Assembly: GCF_001937195.1 (NCBI RefSeq)
Contig: NZ_MSDO01000019.1
Span: 102,172-166,171 of the forward strand
Length of the DNA: 64,000 nt
Reading direction: 5' to 3'
DNA from: Salinicola socius
Lineage (GTDB): Bacteria; Pseudomonadota; Gammaproteobacteria; Pseudomonadales; Halomonadaceae
Within the stretch, counting starts at the first letter, position 1, and the number at the start of each line of letters is the position of its first letter. The notes beneath the pieces were generated by a model. It had not been told where the DNA came from. It saw nothing but the letters and a program-made list of their open reading frames with translations, and ran no database searches. This document shows, piece by piece, positions 33,428-44,200 of the stretch. The position numbers and the translations under genes are program-made.

Positions 33428-33506
33428 CGTCATACTATCGTCACGCCGATTCGGCGAGACGCATCGATTGGCACTCGCCAATCCGATCCCGATCCATCAC
33501 GATGCC

Positions 33507-33534
33507 TTTGCAGTGCCCTGAAAAGGGTTACAAT
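33507..33534 (+). promoter_or_regulatory. Promoter of hpf
   Basis: TTTGCA (33507-33512), 16-bp spacer, TACAAT (33529-33534), about 34 bp upstream of the hpf start. A small CCCT-GAAA-AGGG inverted repeat lies in the spacer. Suggests hpf and the PTS-Ntr genes can be transcribed apart from rpoN. Confidence 0.5.
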
Positions 33535-33567
33535 CAGAAGTGCCATCTGCCGCAACAGGAGTGTGTC

Positions 33568-33876
33568 ATGCAAGTGAACGTTACCGGCCACCATGTCGAC
33601 CTGACCGATGCCCTCCGAGACTACGTCGGAGAAAAACTCGTTCGTTTGGAGCGTCACTACGACAACATCACCAATGTCCAGGTTACCCTGAGTGTGGAGA
33701 AGGAGCGCCAACAGGCCGCCGGGACCTTGCATGCCGCCGGCGCCGATCTACACGCCGACGCCAGCGATACCGACATGTATGCCGCCATCGATTCGCTCGC
33801 CGACAAACTCGACCGCCAACTGGTCAAACACAAAGAGAAGGCACAAGCCCGCGCCCAAGGCGCCGGCGCCCGTTAA
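33568..33876 (+). CDS. hpf: Ribosome hibernation promoting factor HPF (short form)
   Basis: 102 residues from the ATG at 33568 (AGGAG upstream). S30AE/YfiA domain: MQVNVTGHHVDLTDALRDYVGEKLVRLERHYDNI and DLHADASDTDMYAAIDSLADKLDRQLVKHKEK. The short form, lacking the dimerising C-terminal domain, works with RMF to form 100S ribosomes in stationary phase. Confidence 0.94.
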   Translation: MQVNVTGHHVDLTDALRDYVGEKLVRLERHYDNITNVQVTLSVEKERQQAAGTLHAAGADLHADASDTDMYAAIDSLADKLDRQLVKHKEKAQARAQGAGAR

Positions 33877-33882
33877 CGCCTG

Positions 33883-34365
33883 ATGATGACACTGGAAAAG
33901 ATCCTGCCCCCCGAACGCACCCTTTACGGGGTCACGGGGGGCAGCAAAAAACGTCTGCTGGAATTCTTCAGCACCTTCGTCGCCCAAAACACACCCAGCC
34001 TGGATAGCCAGGAAGTCTTCAGCCGCCTGATCGGTCGCGAGCGACTGGGCAGCACGGGGATCGGCAACGGCGTTGCCATTCCCCATGCCCGCAGCCCGCA
34101 CTGCAAGGTGCCGATCGCGGGATTCATGCGCCTGGAAGATGCCATCGACTTCGATGCGATCGATGGCGAACCGGTGGATCTGGTATTCGTGCTGCTGGTC
34201 CCGGAAGAAGCGGACGACACGCATCTTTCATTGCTGGCAGAGGTCGCCGGCATCATGAATCAGAGCAGCGTCAGGCAGCAGCTGCGCCACGCCGAATCAC
34301 AGCAGGCGCTGCACGAGGCCCTGCGCGAGGCCATTCGTCATCACCAGCCCAGCGACGACGGCTGA
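33883..34365 (+). CDS. ptsN: PTS-Ntr EIIA component PtsN
   Basis: 160 residues, EIIA fructose-type fold. The phosphorylated His68 lies in GNGVAIPHAR. Terminal acceptor of the regulatory PTS-Ntr chain (PtsP-NPr-PtsN), which controls potassium and nitrogen-related functions in relatives. Follows hpf by 6 bp. Confidence 0.95.
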   Translation: MMTLEKILPPERTLYGVTGGSKKRLLEFFSTFVAQNTPSLDSQEVFSRLIGRERLGSTGIGNGVAIPHARSPHCKVPIAGFMRLEDAIDFDAIDGEPVDLVFVLLVPEEADDTHLSLLAEVAGIMNQSSVRQQLRHAESQQALHEALREAIRHHQPSDDG

Positions 34366-34383
34366 CATCGGGACACATTACGC

Positions 34384-35340
34384 ATGCAACTGGTCATCAT
34401 CAGCGGTCGCTCCGGCTCGGGCAAGTCGATCGCCCTGCAGGCACTGGAGGATCTTGGCTACTACGCCATCGACAATCTTCCCGCCAACCTGCTGGCGCCA
34501 CTGATCGATGAACTTCGCAGCGCGCCGCCAACGCGCCCTAACGTGGCAGTCAGCATCGATGCACGGAACCTGCCGGAAGCGCTCGAGCGCTTCCCCGTAT
34601 TGCTGGACGCGGTACGGGAACGCGGAATCGACACTCAGGTCGTCTATCTCACCGCCGATGCCAAGATCCTGCTGGAGCGCTACTCGGCCACCCGCCGTCG
34701 TCATCCGCTGACTCGCGGCAACGACATGACGCTGGCCGAAGCGATCGATCACGAACAGGAGTACCTGGCACCGATTCGCCGCATGGCCGACCTGGTGATC
34801 GACACTCAAGGACTCTCGGTGCATGACCTGCGTGCGCGAATCGGCGAGCAGGTCGCGCGGCATACCGGCGGTCGTCTGACATTGACCTTCGAATCCTTCG
34901 GCTTCAAGCGAGGCGTTCCGCTGGACGCCGACATGGTGTTCGACGCCCGCTGCCTGCCCAATCCGTTCTGGGACCCGGGCTTGCGCGCCTTCGATGGCCG
35001 CGATCCCCAGATCGTCGAATTCCTCGAGTCCTATTCCGACGTCCACGCCATGGCCGGTGATATCCATGCCTGGCTGGATCGCTGGTTGCCGGCCTATCTG
35101 GCCAGCCACCGCAGCTATCTGACGGTGGCCATCGGTTGCACCGGCGGTCAGCATCGTTCGGTCTACCTGATCGAGCGCCTGGCTCGCCACTTTCATCACG
35201 AATCCGCGGACATCCGACTTCGTCATCGCGAACTCGGTATCCAGACCGCCCTCTCGCCAGCATCGAGGCCGCGAGAGACAGCGTTGCAGGATGCACCACT
35301 ACAAAACGCAGGATCCCCCAAGCGCGATGCCGACACGTGA
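34384..35340 (+). CDS. rapZ: RapZ, RNase adapter / nucleotide-binding protein
   Basis: 318 residues. Walker A GRSGSGKS (8-15) in the N-terminal kinase-like domain and the C-terminal GCTGGQHRSVYLIERLA motif. In E. coli RapZ directs RNase E to GlmZ to adjust GlmS. This protein is longer than the usual 284 residues. The extra C-terminal tail (SPASRPRETALQ onward) is low in conserved character and overlaps the npr start. Confidence 0.95.
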   Translation: MQLVIISGRSGSGKSIALQALEDLGYYAIDNLPANLLAPLIDELRSAPPTRPNVAVSIDARNLPEALERFPVLLDAVRERGIDTQVVYLTADAKILLERYSATRRRHPLTRGNDMTLAEAIDHEQEYLAPIRRMADLVIDTQGLSVHDLRARIGEQVARHTGGRLTLTFESFGFKRGVPLDADMVFDARCLPNPFWDPGLRAFDGRDPQIVEFLESYSDVHAMAGDIHAWLDRWLPAYLASHRSYLTVAIGCTGGQHRSVYLIERLARHFHHESADIRLRHRELGIQTALSPASRPRETALQDAPLQNAGSPKRDADT

Positions 35341-35596
35341 ACTTCGCCTGACCAATCGCCGCGGGCTACATGCCCGCGCGGCCACCAAGTTGGTTCAATG
35401 CTGCCAACCCTTCGCCGTTCGCGTTGCCGTCCACCATCGCGAACGCCAGGCCGATGCCGCCAATGTCATGTCCCTTCTGATGCTCGCCGCGCCTTGCGGC
35501 ACCGAGTTGACCGTGGTGACCGAAGGCGACGATGCCGACGCTGCCATGGATGCGATCGTCGGCCTGTTCGAAGCGCGTTTCCACGAGGACGAGTGA
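35327..35596 (+). CDS. npr: Phosphocarrier protein NPr (PtsO)
   Basis: 89 residues, HPr fold. Phospho-His15 lies in RRGLHARAA; ADAANVMSLLMLAAPCGTEL holds the second conserved motif. Passes phosphate from PtsP to PtsN. The start at 35327 lies 14 bp inside the end of rapZ; an upstream in-frame ATG would overlap more. Confidence 0.94.
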   Translation: MPTRELRLTNRRGLHARAATKLVQCCQPFAVRVAVHHRERQADAANVMSLLMLAAPCGTELTVVTEGDDADAAMDAIVGLFEARFHEDE

Positions 35597-35708
35597 CGCT
35601 CACAGCCATCGGCATCGTTCGTGAACAGCGTTTTCCATCCTCGTCATTTCCTCCGACGATGGTAGAATGTTCGGCCTATCGCCAGTCGTTCAAGGATGAC
35701 CGTTCAGG

Positions 35709-37064
35709 ATGAGCAACAATCCGGAAAAGCTGCAGCCCCGGCTGGCCAAGCTCAACGAAGCGCTGGAGAGCGGCGCGCTGGATCAAGCGCGGCGCATGCT
35801 CAACCGTGGTCTGGCACCGGTGGACGTCGCTCACCTGCTCGAGTCCTCGCCACCCAAAGAGCGTGAGATCCTGTGGGGCTTGCTGGATCCCGAGCTGCAC
35901 GGTGACGTGCTGCAGTATCTGGGTGACGACGTCCAGATCGAATTCCTCAACCGCATGGACGCGGAACAGCTGCTGGCGGCAACCGAAGGCCTCGACGTCG
36001 ACGACCTCGCCGACCTGCTGCAGCAGTTACCCAACAAGGTCATCCAGGAAGTCCTCCAGTCGATGGAGGCGCAGGAGCGTCAGCGGGTCGAAGCGGTTCT
36101 CTCCTACCCGGAGGACACCGCCGGCGGCCTGATGAACCCGGACGCGATCACCATCCGCCCGGACATCACGCTGGATGTCGTCCTGCGTTACCTGCGCCGT
36201 CACGAAAGACTGCCGGATGCTACCGATACCCTGCTGGTCGTCACTCGACGCGATGAATTGATCGGCATCCTGTCGCTCAACCGGCTGCTGGTCTCGGATA
36301 TCTCGGTGCTGGTGCGCGAGGTGATGGAGACCGATTTCCACGCGATCCAGGCCACCGCCTCGGATAGTGATGTCGCGACACTGTTCCAGAAGCACGATCT
36401 GATATCGGCGCCGGTGGTCGGTATCGACGGCAAGCTGCTCGGCCGAATCACTATCGATGACGTAGTCGACGTCATTCGCGAGGACGCCGAGCACCAGGTC
36501 ATGAGCATGGCGGGTCTCGACGAGGACGAAGACACTTTTGCGCCAGCGCTCAAGACCAGCCGTCGCCGCGCGTTCTGGCTCGGCATCAATCTGATCGCGG
36601 CTACCATCGTCTCCATCGCCATCGGTTTCTTCGAAGACACCATTCAGCAGATCGCGGCACTCGCAGTACTGATGCCGATCGTCTCCAGCATGGGCGGCAT
36701 CGCCGGTTCACAGACCCTGACCGTGCTGATTCGCGGGATCGCGCTCGGGCACGTTTCCGGCGCCAATGTCCGCTGGCTACTGGTCCGCGAGCTGCTCGTC
36801 GGCATGACCAACGGCCTGATCTGGGCGGTGGTCGTCGGCACCATGTCCGTCTTCCGCTTCGACGATATCCGGCTAGGCCAGATCATTGCCATGGCGATGG
36901 TCATCAACCTCACCGTGGCGACGCTGGCCGGCACCCTGATTCCGGTCATGCTCAAGAAATTCAAGATCGATCCGGCGCTGTCCGGCGGCGTCCTGCTGAC
37001 AACGATTACCGACGTGGTCGGTTTCGTCGCCTTTCTGGGGCTGGCGACGGTCTTCTATCTGTAG
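35709..37064 (+). CDS. mgtE: Magnesium transporter MgtE
   Basis: 451 residues. Cytoplasmic MgtE N superhelical domain (about 15-120), a CBS pair (about 135-255) that senses Mg2+, then about five membrane helices (from about 280) with VLMPIVSSMGGIAGSQT, the ion-pathway signature. Dimeric Mg2+ channel of the inner membrane. Follows npr by 112 bp, with TAGAAT a possible -10 in the gap. Confidence 0.96.
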   Translation: MSNNPEKLQPRLAKLNEALESGALDQARRMLNRGLAPVDVAHLLESSPPKEREILWGLLDPELHGDVLQYLGDDVQIEFLNRMDAEQLLAATEGLDVDDLADLLQQLPNKVIQEVLQSMEAQERQRVEAVLSYPEDTAGGLMNPDAITIRPDITLDVVLRYLRRHERLPDATDTLLVVTRRDELIGILSLNRLLVSDISVLVREVMETDFHAIQATASDSDVATLFQKHDLISAPVVGIDGKLLGRITIDDVVDVIREDAEHQVMSMAGLDEDEDTFAPALKTSRRRAFWLGINLIAATIVSIAIGFFEDTIQQIAALAVLMPIVSSMGGIAGSQTLTVLIRGIALGHVSGANVRWLLVRELLVGMTNGLIWAVVVGTMSVFRFDDIRLGQIIAMAMVINLTVATLAGTLIPVMLKKFKIDPALSGGVLLTTITDVVGFVAFLGLATVFYL

Positions 37065-37122
37065 CGGGACATCGCCCCCTTCAGCGCCCCTTCAAGCAGC
37101 TCTGGTCAGCGAGGAACCTCAC

Positions 37123-37512
37123 ATGAACTTCCACACCCGCAAATGGATCAAGCCCGAAGACCTCAATCCCAACGGTTCGCTGTTCGGCGGGAGTCTGCTG
37201 CGCTGGATCGATGAAGAAGCGGCGATCTACGCCATCATTCAGTTGGGCAACGCCCAGGTGGTGACCAAGTACATCTCCGAGATCAACTTCGTCTCCAGTG
37301 CCCGCCAGGGCGACATCATCGAACTCGGCATCACCGCCACTCATTTCGGCAACACCTCGATCACGCTGGAGTGCCACGTGCGCAACAAGATCACGCGCAA
37401 GAGCATCCTCACCATCGACAGGATGGTATTCGTGAATCTCGGTGAGGACGGCACCCCGGCGCCGCATGGTCGCACCGAGATCACCTATATCAGGGATCGG
37501 CTCGACGGCTGA
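37123..37512 (+). CDS. Acyl-CoA thioesterase, hotdog fold (YciA-like)
   Basis: 129 residues. One hotdog domain: LNPNGSLFGGSLLRWIDEEAAIYAI, with the catalytic-type Asp and GG turn, and YISEINFVSSARQGDIIELG. The family hydrolyses acyl-CoA thioesters; the chain-length preference cannot be read here. It follows mgtE by 58 bp and ends before a strong terminator. Confidence 0.88.
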   Translation: MNFHTRKWIKPEDLNPNGSLFGGSLLRWIDEEAAIYAIIQLGNAQVVTKYISEINFVSSARQGDIIELGITATHFGNTSITLECHVRNKITRKSILTIDRMVFVNLGEDGTPAPHGRTEITYIRDRLDG

Positions 37513-37561
37513 AGCCGAAGGCGCGGAATCCGGAAGCGCCGCACGCCGACACTGGCAACGG

Positions 37562-37598
37562 GAGAGCCAGCGACGACTGGCGACTGTCGCTGGCTCTC
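37562..37598. terminator. Terminator hairpin between the thioesterase gene and pmbA
   Basis: A perfect 13-bp stem (37562-37574 with 37586-37598) with an 11-base loop, followed by GTTCTCG on the plus strand. It lies between convergent genes 50 bp and 21 bp away. The T-run is short, but the stem is strong. Confidence 0.75.
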
Positions 37599-37618
37599 GT
37601 TCTCGCTCCTGATCGCGC

Positions 37619-38959
37619 TTACTGCCCCGCGATAGTCATCGAATCGAGCAGCCAGCTTCCGGTCTGAACACTTCCGCGACGGTCGACATCGTCGCCCACG
37701 CCCTGCAGACCGGCGAACATCTCGCGCAGATTGCCCGCCACCGTGAACTCCTCTACCGGATGAGAGATCCGGCCATTCTCGATCCAGAAGCCTGCCGCGC
37801 CCCGCGAATAGTCACCGGTAACCGGATTGAGCCCCTGCCCCATCATTTCGGTCACCATGATGCCGGTGCCCATCTGCTGCATCAGGCTCTCCAGCGAGAC
37901 CGTCGGTGCCTGGATGCGGACGTTACGCGCACCGCCAGCGTTGCCGGTGGTCTGCAGTCCCAGCCGGCGGGCACTGTAAGCCGCCAGCATGTAACTCGCC
38001 AGCCTGCCCCGCTCGATGAACACGTTGTCACGCGTGGCCACGCCATCACTGTCGAACGCAGCACTCGCCATGCCACCCATCTCCCGCGGGTGCTCGCCGA
38101 GCGAGAACCACTCGGGGAACAGCGTTTCGCCCAGCTGGTCGCAGAGAAACGAAGACTCGCGGTAGAGCGCCCCCCCGGCAATGCTGTTGAGCAGGTTGCC
38201 GACCAGTCCGCGCGCCATGTCCGGCGCCAGCAGGACCGGCAGCCGCCCGGTTTTGGGGCGCTGCCCGCCCAGGCGACTCAGGGTCCGTTCCGCGGCGCTG
38301 ATACCCACCGATTCCGGACTCGCCAGGTCACTGGCCTTGCGAGCGGTGGTGAAGTCATGATCGCGCTGCATGGCATCACCGCTTCCTCCGATCAGCAGAC
38401 AGGAGAGCGAGTGGCGCGTGCCTCGCTTGCTACCCAGGAAGCCATGGCTGTTGGCATAGACCGTGACCACTTCCGAGGAGGACAGGCTCGCTCCTTCGGA
38501 GTTGGTGATACCCGACCGCTCACGCCCCGCGCTCTCGCAGCGCAGTGCCAGTTCGATCGCCTCGTCGGTGCTCAGCGCCCACGGATGATGGACATCCAGG
38601 TCCGGCTGGTCGGTGGCCATGAGCGCAGCATCGGCGAGTCCCGACGCTTGATCCTCACCGGTATAACGCGCAATCGAGATCGCCTTCTCGACCACTGCGC
38701 GTATGGACGCATCGCCGGCGTCGGACGAGGACGCATTGCCTTTGCGATTGCCCACGTAGACCGTAACCGCGATGCCCTGATCGCGGGACAGTTCCACGGT
38801 CTCGGTTTCGCCGAGTCTCACGCTCACACCCAACCCCTGGTCGACGCTGGCGCCGACCTCGCAGGCGTCCGCACCCAGTCTCTTGGCGAGTTCCAGCGCC
38901 ATGCTGGCACGCTCTTCGAGACGCGACTGCTGCGCCTCGGCATTGAAGGCTTGGCTCAT
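37619..38959 (-). CDS. pmbA: TldE/PmbA, metalloprotease partner subunit
   Basis: 446 residues from the ATG at 38959 (AGGAG upstream). Forms the TldD-TldE heterodimer that degrades unfolded peptides and matures microcin B17 and some other peptides in relatives. It has the U62 family fold (GVSVRLGETETVELSRDQGIAVTVYVG, ITNSEGAS) but, as expected, no HExxxH zinc motif. tldD lies nearby on the same strand, separated by darP on the opposite strand. Confidence 0.94.
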   Translation of the reverse strand: MSQAFNAEAQQSRLEERASMALELAKRLGADACEVGASVDQGLGVSVRLGETETVELSRDQGIAVTVYVGNRKGNASSSDAGDASIRAVVEKAISIARYTGEDQASGLADAALMATDQPDLDVHHPWALSTDEAIELALRCESAGRERSGITNSEGASLSSSEVVTVYANSHGFLGSKRGTRHSLSCLLIGGSGDAMQRDHDFTTARKASDLASPESVGISAAERTLSRLGGQRPKTGRLPVLLAPDMARGLVGNLLNSIAGGALYRESSFLCDQLGETLFPEWFSLGEHPREMGGMASAAFDSDGVATRDNVFIERGRLASYMLAAYSARRLGLQTTGNAGGARNVRIQAPTVSLESLMQQMGTGIMVTEMMGQGLNPVTGDYSRGAAGFWIENGRISHPVEEFTVAGNLREMFAGLQGVGDDVDRRGSVQTGSWLLDSMTIAGQ

Positions 38960-39107
38960 CTCAGACTCCTGATTCATGAAACTCGAACATAAGAACTTGG
39001 AATATAAACACCTGAGCCGTGCGGCTCGATGGCAAAGATCGGCCCACTGACAGCGCGGATCATCGATGCCGTGGACCATCGGTCGCACGCCAAAGGGACA
39101 ACAGGCG

Positions 39108-39135
39108 TTGGCGAGACGAATCGCACTGATATACT
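39108..39135 (+). promoter_or_regulatory. Promoter of darP
   Basis: TTGGCG (39108-39113) and TATACT (39130-39135) with a 16-bp spacer, ending about 32 bp before the darP start. Confidence 0.6.
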
Positions 39136-39166
39136 GCTGCCCTCATTCGTCGCTTTGGTCAGAAAC

Positions 39167-39682
39167 ATGGGTAGAAAATCGGATAACGAGATGACTTTCG
39201 AGGACGACGCGCCTCCCAGTAGAAGCCAGCTCAAACGAGAGATGCAGGAGCTGCAGGCACTAGGCGAGCGTATCATCGCGCTTGACTCCGCCGTCCGTGC
39301 CCGGCTGCCACTGTCCGACGAGATGCGCGAGGCTGTCGAGGAAACCGGCCGAGTTCGCTCCCACGAAGGGCGCCGCCGCCACATGCAGTATGTCGGCAAG
39401 GTCATGCGCAAGGAAGATCGCGAGGCGATTCGTGCCGCCTTCGAGGAGATCGACCAGGAACATGTCCAGCGCAATGCCGCTTTCCACCGCCTCGAACAGC
39501 AACGCGATCGGCTGATCGACGATGACGACGCGCTGGAGCCGTTCATCGATGCGCATCCCCAGGTCGATCGCCAAGCCCTGCGCCAGCTGATTCGCAACGC
39601 GCGCAGCGAGAAGCAGCGCGGCAAGCCACCCGCCAGTTCGCGCAAACTGTTCCAGCTGATCCGCGACACCGCCGGGCTTTGA
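39167..39682 (+). CDS. darP: DarP (YjgA), ribosome-associated 50S assembly factor
   Basis: 171 residues from the ATG at 39167; all-helical DUF615 protein with SRSQLKREMQELQALGERII, RRRHMQYVGKVMRKEDREAIRAAFE and ARSEKQRGKPPASSRKLFQLIRD. In E. coli it binds late 50S precursors. Encoded between pmbA and tldD on the opposite strand, with its own promoter. Confidence 0.93.
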   Translation: MGRKSDNEMTFEDDAPPSRSQLKREMQELQALGERIIALDSAVRARLPLSDEMREAVEETGRVRSHEGRRRHMQYVGKVMRKEDREAIRAAFEEIDQEHVQRNAAFHRLEQQRDRLIDDDDALEPFIDAHPQVDRQALRQLIRNARSEKQRGKPPASSRKLFQLIRDTAGL

Positions 39683-39733
39683 GCCGCCCGCACCGGATGG
39701 GTGCGGCGCGGCCGAAGGACAGGCTCGTCGGCG

Positions 39734-41203
39734 TCAGGATGCGGTACCACCGACCGTGATCTCGTCCAGCTTCAGTGTCGGCTGGCCCACGCCGACCGGC
39801 ACGCCCTGCCCTTCCTTGCCGCAGATCCCGATGCCACTATCCAGCGCCATGTCGTTGCCGATCATCGAGACATGCGACATCGCCTCGGGACCATTGCCGA
39901 TCAGCGTGGCCCCCTTGACCGGCGCCGTGATCCGGCCGTCCTCGATCAGATACGCCTCGGAAGCCGAGAATACGAACTTGCCGGACGTGATATCCACCTG
40001 GCCGCCACCGAAACTGACCGCATAGAGGCCACGCTTGACGCTTTTGACGATCTCTTCCGGATCGTCCCTTCCCGCCAGCATGTAGGTATTGGTCATTCGC
40101 GGCATGGTGACGTGCGCATAGGATTCACGGCGCGCGTTGCCGGTGGGCTTCATGCCCATCAGCCTGGCATTGAGCTTGTCCTGCATGTAGCCGGTCAGGA
40201 TTCCGTCCTCGATCAACGGCGTGTACTGGCCCGGCGTTCCCTCGTCGTCGATACTGAGCGATCCGCGGCAATCGGCAAGCGTCGCGTCGTCGACCACCGT
40301 GACCCCCTTGGCGGCGACCTTTTCACCCAGTCGGCCGGCGAAGGAGGAGCTCCCCTTGCGGTTGAAGTCACCCTCGAGGCCATGACCCACCGCCTCATGC
40401 AGCAGGATGCCCGGCCAGCCATTGGCCAGCACCACCGGCATCTGGCCGGCCGGGGCGGCAACCGCGTCTACATTGACCAGCGCCTGGCGCACGGCTTCCT
40501 TGGCATAGACATCGGCCACGTTCTCGTCACGCAGCCGCTCCATGGAATAACGACCGCCCCCGCCGGCGCTGCCGCGCTCGCGCCGTCCCTCTTTTGCCAC
40601 GATCACATTGACATTGAAACGCACCAGCGGACGAATGTCGGCCGCGAGCGTGCCGTCACTGGCACACACCAGCACCACCTCATGGACGCCGGTCAACGAC
40701 GCGCTGACCTGGGTCACGGCAGGATCCGCCGCCCGCGCCACGCGATCCGCCTGCTTGAGCATGGCGATCTTGTCCTCCGCGCTCAGTCCGCTCAGCGGAT
40801 CGACGCCCTGATAGCGAGACGTCGCCGCCGCGAGCTGGATCGGCGCGGCCTTGCGCCGCTCCCCACTGCGAGCAATACCGGAAGCGGTGCGGCCGGTATC
40901 CAGCAGCGCGTCCTGGCTGATCTGGCTGGAATAGGCGAAGCCGGTCTTCTCGCCGGAGAGCGAGCGCACCCCGACACCGCCATCGATGCTGTAACTGGCG
41001 TCCTTGACCTCCCCGTCCTCCAGCACCCACATCTCGTGCCAGGTACGCTGGAAAAAGAGATCGGCGTAATCGATGCCGGCGCCCATGGCGTGGCCCAGAC
41101 CGACATCCAGCGAATCCACGTCCAGCCCCCCGGGGGCCAGCAACAGCGTCGACGCCTGTTTCAAGGCGTCATCACTCGTTTGTCTCATCGGGCTCTGAGT
41201 CAT
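39734..41203 (-). CDS. tldD: TldD, zinc metalloprotease subunit
   Basis: 489 residues from the ATG at 41203, which overlaps the yhdP stop as ATGA; the frame is open further upstream only inside yhdP. The zinc-binding [11 protein letters not shown] motif is intact (HExxxH) and [34 protein letters not shown] is typical of the N-domain. Works with PmbA/TldE as the catalytic half. Confidence 0.96.
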   Translation of the reverse strand: MTQSPMRQTSDDALKQASTLLLAPGGLDVDSLDVGLGHAMGAGIDYADLFFQRTWHEMWVLEDGEVKDASYSIDGGVGVRSLSGEKTGFAYSSQISQDALLDTGRTASGIARSGERRKAAPIQLAAATSRYQGVDPLSGLSAEDKIAMLKQADRVARAADPAVTQVSASLTGVHEVVLVCASDGTLAADIRPLVRFNVNVIVAKEGRRERGSAGGGGRYSMERLRDENVADVYAKEAVRQALVNVDAVAAPAGQMPVVLANGWPGILLHEAVGHGLEGDFNRKGSSSFAGRLGEKVAAKGVTVVDDATLADCRGSLSIDDEGTPGQYTPLIEDGILTGYMQDKLNARLMGMKPTGNARRESYAHVTMPRMTNTYMLAGRDDPEEIVKSVKRGLYAVSFGGGQVDITSGKFVFSASEAYLIEDGRITAPVKGATLIGNGPEAMSHVSMIGNDMALDSGIGICGKEGQGVPVGVGQPTLKLDEITVGGTAS

Positions 41204-44200
41204 TGGGCACTTTCCAAGTTGATGTTCGGCGAGGACCAGGGGCCCTCGATGCGATAGTAAATCTGTGTGGCACGATCCAGCCAGCGGCCGAACAGCTGGT
41301 CGAACACGAATAGACCCACGCCGACCTGGGGCGCCCCGGCCATGATCGCGACCAACGGCAGGTTCTGACTGACGGGAACGGTGATCCCGAGCCGCTGATC
41401 CATCGTCTGACGGTTGAGATCGACACTGCCGGCCAGGGTGAAGCGCGTCGCGGTGCCGTCGATCACGATCGGTCCTTCGGTCTGCAGCCGCCCGTTGTAC
41501 AGGGTAGCGCTGCCGTTGAGGCGATTGAAAGAGGTCCCGCCGCTGGTCACGTCGGAGAAGTCCAGCTGCAGGCGGCGCAGGATATTGTCGAGATTGAAAA
41601 GCCCCACCAGCTTGGCCCCCGATGAATGAATCTGGCGCAATCGCCCTTTCCCCAGCGTCGCCTGAACCCGTCCCGTCGATAGCGGCAGGGCAAACTGCCA
41701 CGGCGCACCCGGCCAGGAGAGCTGCGCATCGGCTGTGACATTGTCGCTGGTGATCGGGACCTGCTGGCCCAGCACACGAAACGCACTACCGACATCACCG
41801 CCACTGACTTTCATCTGGGCCCGACTCAGGCTGGCGCTTCCGGAGGCCTCCCAGTCGAGGGACCCCGCGAGATCCAACTCACCCAGCGACAGCGTCAACG
41901 GAGCGACGGTGAGATGCCGATCGTCAGCGTGCCAGGTGGCTTCCAGCGGGCCGAACCGCTCGCCCTTGCGCTCGAACTCGGCAACACGCAGCTGCCCCGC
42001 CGGCACCTTGGCAAGCCCCGAAGGCAGTGCAATCGGATGGGGCGCGGTTTCGATCTGCTCCATCAGGCTTGCGGCCTCGCCCTGTCCTTTCTCGTCCTTT
42101 TCGTCCGGCGTCAACGCATCCAGATTGAGTCGTGTCAGATCGACGTCGATCGGCATCTCGTCCTGTGGCTGCCAGCTCGCCTGGCCGGCGGCAATCTCAC
42201 CGTCGAGAGAGAGACGCCAGCCGTTGGAGAGCGGCGCGACATCGGCCTGCAGGCCACCGAGACAGCGGCCATCCACCAGAATGCACGGCGTCGACAGCGC
42301 GATTCGCTTGAGCCCTCCGCCGTCTTTCACAGGCAGCGCGTTCGGGTCGACGACATCGTCTTCCAGCGTGGTCTCGACATCGCTTCGAGGCGTCGACGTC
42401 GAATCGCTAGACTTGAGCTGGGTCAACGCCTGCACCCAACGCTGCGTATCCAGCCGGTTGGGGCGCCACAATACATACCAACCCGGCTTGCTGGGCCAGG
42501 CGGCCGGCTCACCCGGCCAGCCTTCCAGCCACACCTGCCCCTGGGCCTGATCCTCGATCGTGCGCCAGCGCGCATGGCCCCAGTCAGCCAATGTCACCGC
42601 CCCCGTACCGGCAGCGATATCGGCATCGATCGCCAGCGGCTCCCTGGCATCCGGCGCCTTGCCGAATGGCGGTGGCAGCGATACGCCCAATCCCTGCAGT
42701 TCGCTGCGCAGGGTCAGGCTGACGTTGTTCTGATCGTCGAAATTCATGCTGGCTTGATAGGGAAACGAACCATCGAGGAGACCGTCGACACCGGAAACAC
42801 CCGCCCATTCCAGTAGACCGCTTCCCTGCACCTGCCCCTCCAGTGCGATACCGCTGGCGCCACGCTGATAGCCACCGACGTTGAAGTGTGCCTTCGTCTG
42901 CCCATCGAAGGCGCGCGCGTCGAGGTCGCCATTGACGTAGTCCTCGCCTCGTTCGCGGCGATAATGCAGACCACCGTCTATGTCATCGAGCGTCAGCTTC
43001 AGCTCGGGGAAGGTCAGCGATCTCGCATCGACCTGGCCCTGAACATCGACTTTCATATCGGTCTCGGCATCGCTCTCCTCATCCATCGGCATGTCGAGGT
43101 GCAATTTGGCGTCGACGCTTCCCTCGCTCTGCCACAGCCCGAAGGTCTCGCTCATGGTCTCCAGCGGGGCGTGGGCGAGAAAATCCAGCACGCCGGCGGT
43201 GCTGCCGCTGATATCGCCATCGACGGTCAACTGCTTGTCGGCCAGCTTGACCGTGGCGTCTCGAGTGGTGAGATCGTGGCTGGTGGCATGATCGATCTCG
43301 GCATCGAGATCCATGTTCTGCATCTGCAGATGGCCATAGACCCGCTCCAGCGCCGGCCAGTCCGGGGCGTACTGAAGACGTCCGTCGGCCACGTTCAGCG
43401 ACAGCGTGAAGTAGTCGTCCGGATTGACGAACATCTGGCCCTCGGGCGCCTCCTTGTCGCTCAGGGTGACCGAAAGCCCCAGCTTGCCCTGCTTGACGAT
43501 GCCGCCGATGTCGCCGCCGAACCACTCACGCAGCTGCGCGTCATCGATCACGCGGGTGGGTAACCACGACAGCAGGCGGGAGTTTCGCGCATCGGCATCG
43601 GCGAAATCGAGATCGAGCATGAAAGTGCCGGGTTTGTCCGAGGCATCGTAGAGCGTCAGACCGAATCGCCCTTCGGCGCTGGCACCTCGCCACCCGGCTT
43701 CGAGATTCTCGCCACTGAGCACCGCGCCCTGCTGCGTCAATGCGAAGTCGACCTGACCACTGGCGTGAGAGAGATCCAGCGGGTCGGCGTAGACGGTGGG
43801 AATCGAGAATTCGGTTCCCTCGCCCCCTGAGAAGGTCACCGTACCGCCGCGACCGCGATAGGAGACCCAGGCATCGACAGGACCGCCGCCGGGAATCTCG
43901 TTCCAGGCCGTCACCGAAGCGTTCTCCAGGGCGCTTTGCGCGTACCACTCTCCGTGATCCCGTCCGACTTCCAGACCCGCGACATGACCGCGTGGATCGA
44001 GCTGGATCAGCGTCTGGGACAGTTCGAACGGCAGCGGCAGATAGCGGAGATAATCGGTCACGCCGGCCAGATCGAAAGGCGCGCTGCGCAGCCACCAGCC
44101 GCTATCGGTGGACTGCCCCTGCAGCTGTTGCGGCCAGTCGATGACCGACAGTCCGTCATGAGATAGCCGCAGATCATTCACCCAGGCCTGCCAGCGACCG

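Noticed and set aside
33465..33485. TGGCAC-containing sequence downstream of rpoN as a sigma-54 promoter
   Set aside because: No TTGC at the required spacing for the -12 element; a sigma-70-like pair at 33507-33534 fits better.
39701..41257. 518-codon frame opposite tldD
   Set aside because: Shadow of TldD, which carries HExxxH; the shadow is His/Arg-rich with no domain.
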